Below are positions 58,520-64,000 of a stretch of DNA of 64,000 nt, piece by piece. The first letter of the stretch is position 1, and each line of letters starts with the position of its first letter. A program made the translations under genes and the position numbers. Under the pieces are notes generated by a model that was given only the letters and a program-made list of their open reading frames with translations, had not been told where the DNA came from and made no database searches. Source of the stretch: Alviniconcha marisindica (lineage: Eukaryota; Mollusca; Gastropoda; Provannidae); NCBI GenBank assembly GCA_018857735.1, contig JABMCL010003070.1, positions 228,501 to 292,500 on the forward strand, written 5' to 3'.

Positions 58520-59515
58520 CACACTCACTGACAGAGTTTTGCTGGATTTTGCCATGGCTGCCCATGTTCTTCACCTGCCAGGTCTTTGGCTTGTGCATGG
58601 CTGTTGCACATGGACCATATCTGCTTATTTGTTTTGTTTGTGTTCCCATCCACTCTACTGACACTCGTTATTCCCACATGGACCGTATCTGCTTATTTGT
58701 TTTGTTTGTGTTCCCATCCACTCTACTGACACTCGTTATTCCCACATCTGCTTATTTCTTTTGTTTATGTTCCCATCCACTTTACTGACACTCGTTATTC
58801 CCACATGGACTGTATCTGCTTATTTGTTTTGTTTGTGTTCCCATCCACTCTACTGACACTCGTTATTCCCACATGGACTGTACCTGCTTATTTGTTTCGT
58901 TTGTGTTCCCATCCACTCTACTGACACTCGTTATTCCCACATGGACTGTACCTGCTTATTTGTTTCGTTTGTGTTCCCATCCACTCTACCGACACTCGTT
59001 ATTCCCACATGGACCGTATCTGCTTATTTGTTTTGTTTATGTTCCCACCCACTCTACTGACACTGGTTATTCCCACACTCACTGACAGAACTTCTGCTGG
59101 ATTTTGCCATGGCTACCCTTTTTCTTTGCCTGCCAGGTCTTTGTAATGTGCAGGGCTGTCACACATGGACCATATCTGCTTATTTGTTTTATGTTCCTAC
59201 CATACCATATCTGCTTATTTGTTTTGGTTTTGTTCCCACCCACCGTACTGACACTTGTTATTCCCACACTGACATAATTTCTGCTGGATTTTGCCGTGGC
59301 TACGTATTTTCTTCAGCAGCGACGTCTTTGGTGTGTACTTGGCTGTTGCACATGGACTGTATCTGCTTATTTGTTTTGTTTATGTTCCTACCATACCATG
59401 ATCGCTTATTTGTTTTGGTTTTGTTCCCATCCACTCTCCTGACATTTGTTATTCCCACACAGACATAATTTCTGCCGGATTTTGCCTACGTCTTTGGCAT
59501 GTACATGGCCGTAGC
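58520..59515. repeat. 69-bp minisatellite within a higher-order repeat
   Basis: Unit cacatggaccgtatctgctt + atttgttttgtttgtgttcc + catccactctactgacactc + gttattccc, about 11 copies. A longer block (gctggattttgccatggctg to gtctttggcttgtgcatgg) interrupts at 58540, 59095, 59282 and 59473, giving a higher-order structure. Confidence 0.95.
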
Positions 59516-59689
59516 ACATGGACCATCTCTGCTTATTTGGTTCATGTTCCCACCCACCCTCGCCATGTCCTTTTTGTTTGTCATTGTTTGTTGCGTTCCA
59601 GCTAGAGGCAAAGGTATGGTCATTTGTGTCTACATCATTGCATGCATAATGGTTGGTCATTGTCCCTTTCTCTTCGTCGATTACTAGCC

Positions 59690-59975
59690 ATTCGGGTTTG
59701 CATCTGAATCAGAGTGCTTGTGCCGAATCAACACACAAGGGAGTTAATTAGCACATGAAAGATGTCACACACATACAACAACAAAGACCAAAGTCATCTG
59801 CAGTAACTCTCACCTGGCATACAAGTAAACATAACATGCACATTCCACCGGAGGTACTTCCTCTGTATTTTCTCGCATGCCAAGTGAGAGTTATCATAGG
59901 TGACTCAGGTCTTTGTTGTTGTGTTTATGCGACATCTTTTGAGCACCAATTAACTCCCTTGTTTGTTGATTATAA
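59690..59975. mobile_element. Hairpin element A, complete copy
   Basis: gaatcaacacacaagggagt + taattagcac at the left and accaattaactcccttgtttgttgat at the right, with tctcacctggcatac and gcatgccaagtgagagtt internally. A detached right-end piece follows at 60027-60065. Confidence 0.85.
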
Positions 59976-60204
59976 ACAGCTGAAATATTGTTTAAAATCA
60001 GTTATTAAAGAAACGAAATGGGTTTAGTTAATTAACTCCCTTTTTGTGTTGATTTTTCTTTCAGACCTTTAATTCTATGCACCTATGATTGCATGCTTCT
60101 GAACCTTCTCTTTGCCTCCCAGCAATTCTGTGCCATGTGTGCTGTGCTGTTCATTTTGTTTGGCACCATACACAACCGTGGAGTCAGTAGGCTTCAGCGT
60201 TTTA

Positions 60205-60363
60205 AGGGGTGGGGAGGGAGAGAAAGAGAGAGAGAGAGGGAGGGAGAGAGAGAGAGAGGGAGGGAGGGAGGGAGGGAGGGAGAGGAGAGAGAGAGGAGAG
60301 AGGAGAGAGAGGAGGAGGAGGGAGGGGGGGGGGAGGGAGAGAGAGGGGGAGGGGGAGAGAGAG
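60205..60363. repeat. Purine-rich (GAGAGG)n tract, about 155 bp
   Basis: All-purine on + strand with gggagg and gagaga blocks; a candidate for triplex (H-DNA) formation. Followed by T10. Confidence 0.97.
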
Positions 60364-60365
60364 GT

Positions 60366-64000
<3,635 letters not shown>

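Overview
This is eukaryotic nuclear DNA from an animal with long, extremely repeat-rich introns. It carries two intron-containing genes in tandem on the + strand. GT-AG introns, many CA/GT microsatellites, tRNA-derived SINEs, hairpin (MITE-like) elements and the two gene families fit an invertebrate, most likely a lophotrochozoan and probably a gastropod mollusc. The taxon is an inference from repeat style and protein divergence, not something the sequence proves.

Positions 1-34326 hold the 3' part of an orthologue of TP53BP1 (53BP1), the DNA double-strand-break adaptor. I could join 27 exons (the first one partial) with consistent splice phases into one frame of about 1589 residues ending at a TGA. 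In order they encode an SQ/TQ-rich cluster of likely ATM/ATR sites, a basic linker, the oligomerisation-type segment, a Ser-rich linker, the tandem Tudor domain, the ubiquitin-dependent recruitment (UDR) motif, a basic NLS-like stretch and the tandem BRCT domains. The N-terminal part lies upstream of the window.

Positions 34327-42500 are the 3' UTR/intergenic region, filled by four tandem arrays, the largest a 2-kb array of a 38-bp unit. Positions 43400-58250 hold a complete orthologue of LRRC28: eight coding exons, 400 residues, eight leucine-rich repeats and a C-terminal Cys-rich segment. Positions 58250-64000 contain another array and A-rich (+ strand) DNA that may be the 3' end of a convergent minus-strand gene, with no firm coding evidence.

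The most unusual property is structural. Nearly every intron of the TP53BP1 gene, and at least one LRRC28 intron, carries a minisatellite whose repeat unit copies an exon-intron boundary: the last or first tens of bases of the exon together with its splice donor or acceptor. This produces series of decoy splice sites (six in-line donors at 89-93-bp spacing after one exon, about 19 acceptor-like CAGs before another) and decayed partial exon copies. The same process occurs inside an exon, where a 90-bp in-frame duplication multiplied the SQ sites, and at the stop codon, where the end of the coding region seeds a 3' UTR array. Hairpin MITEs sit directly upstream of three acceptors. I saw no operon, CRISPR, viral or toxin gene.
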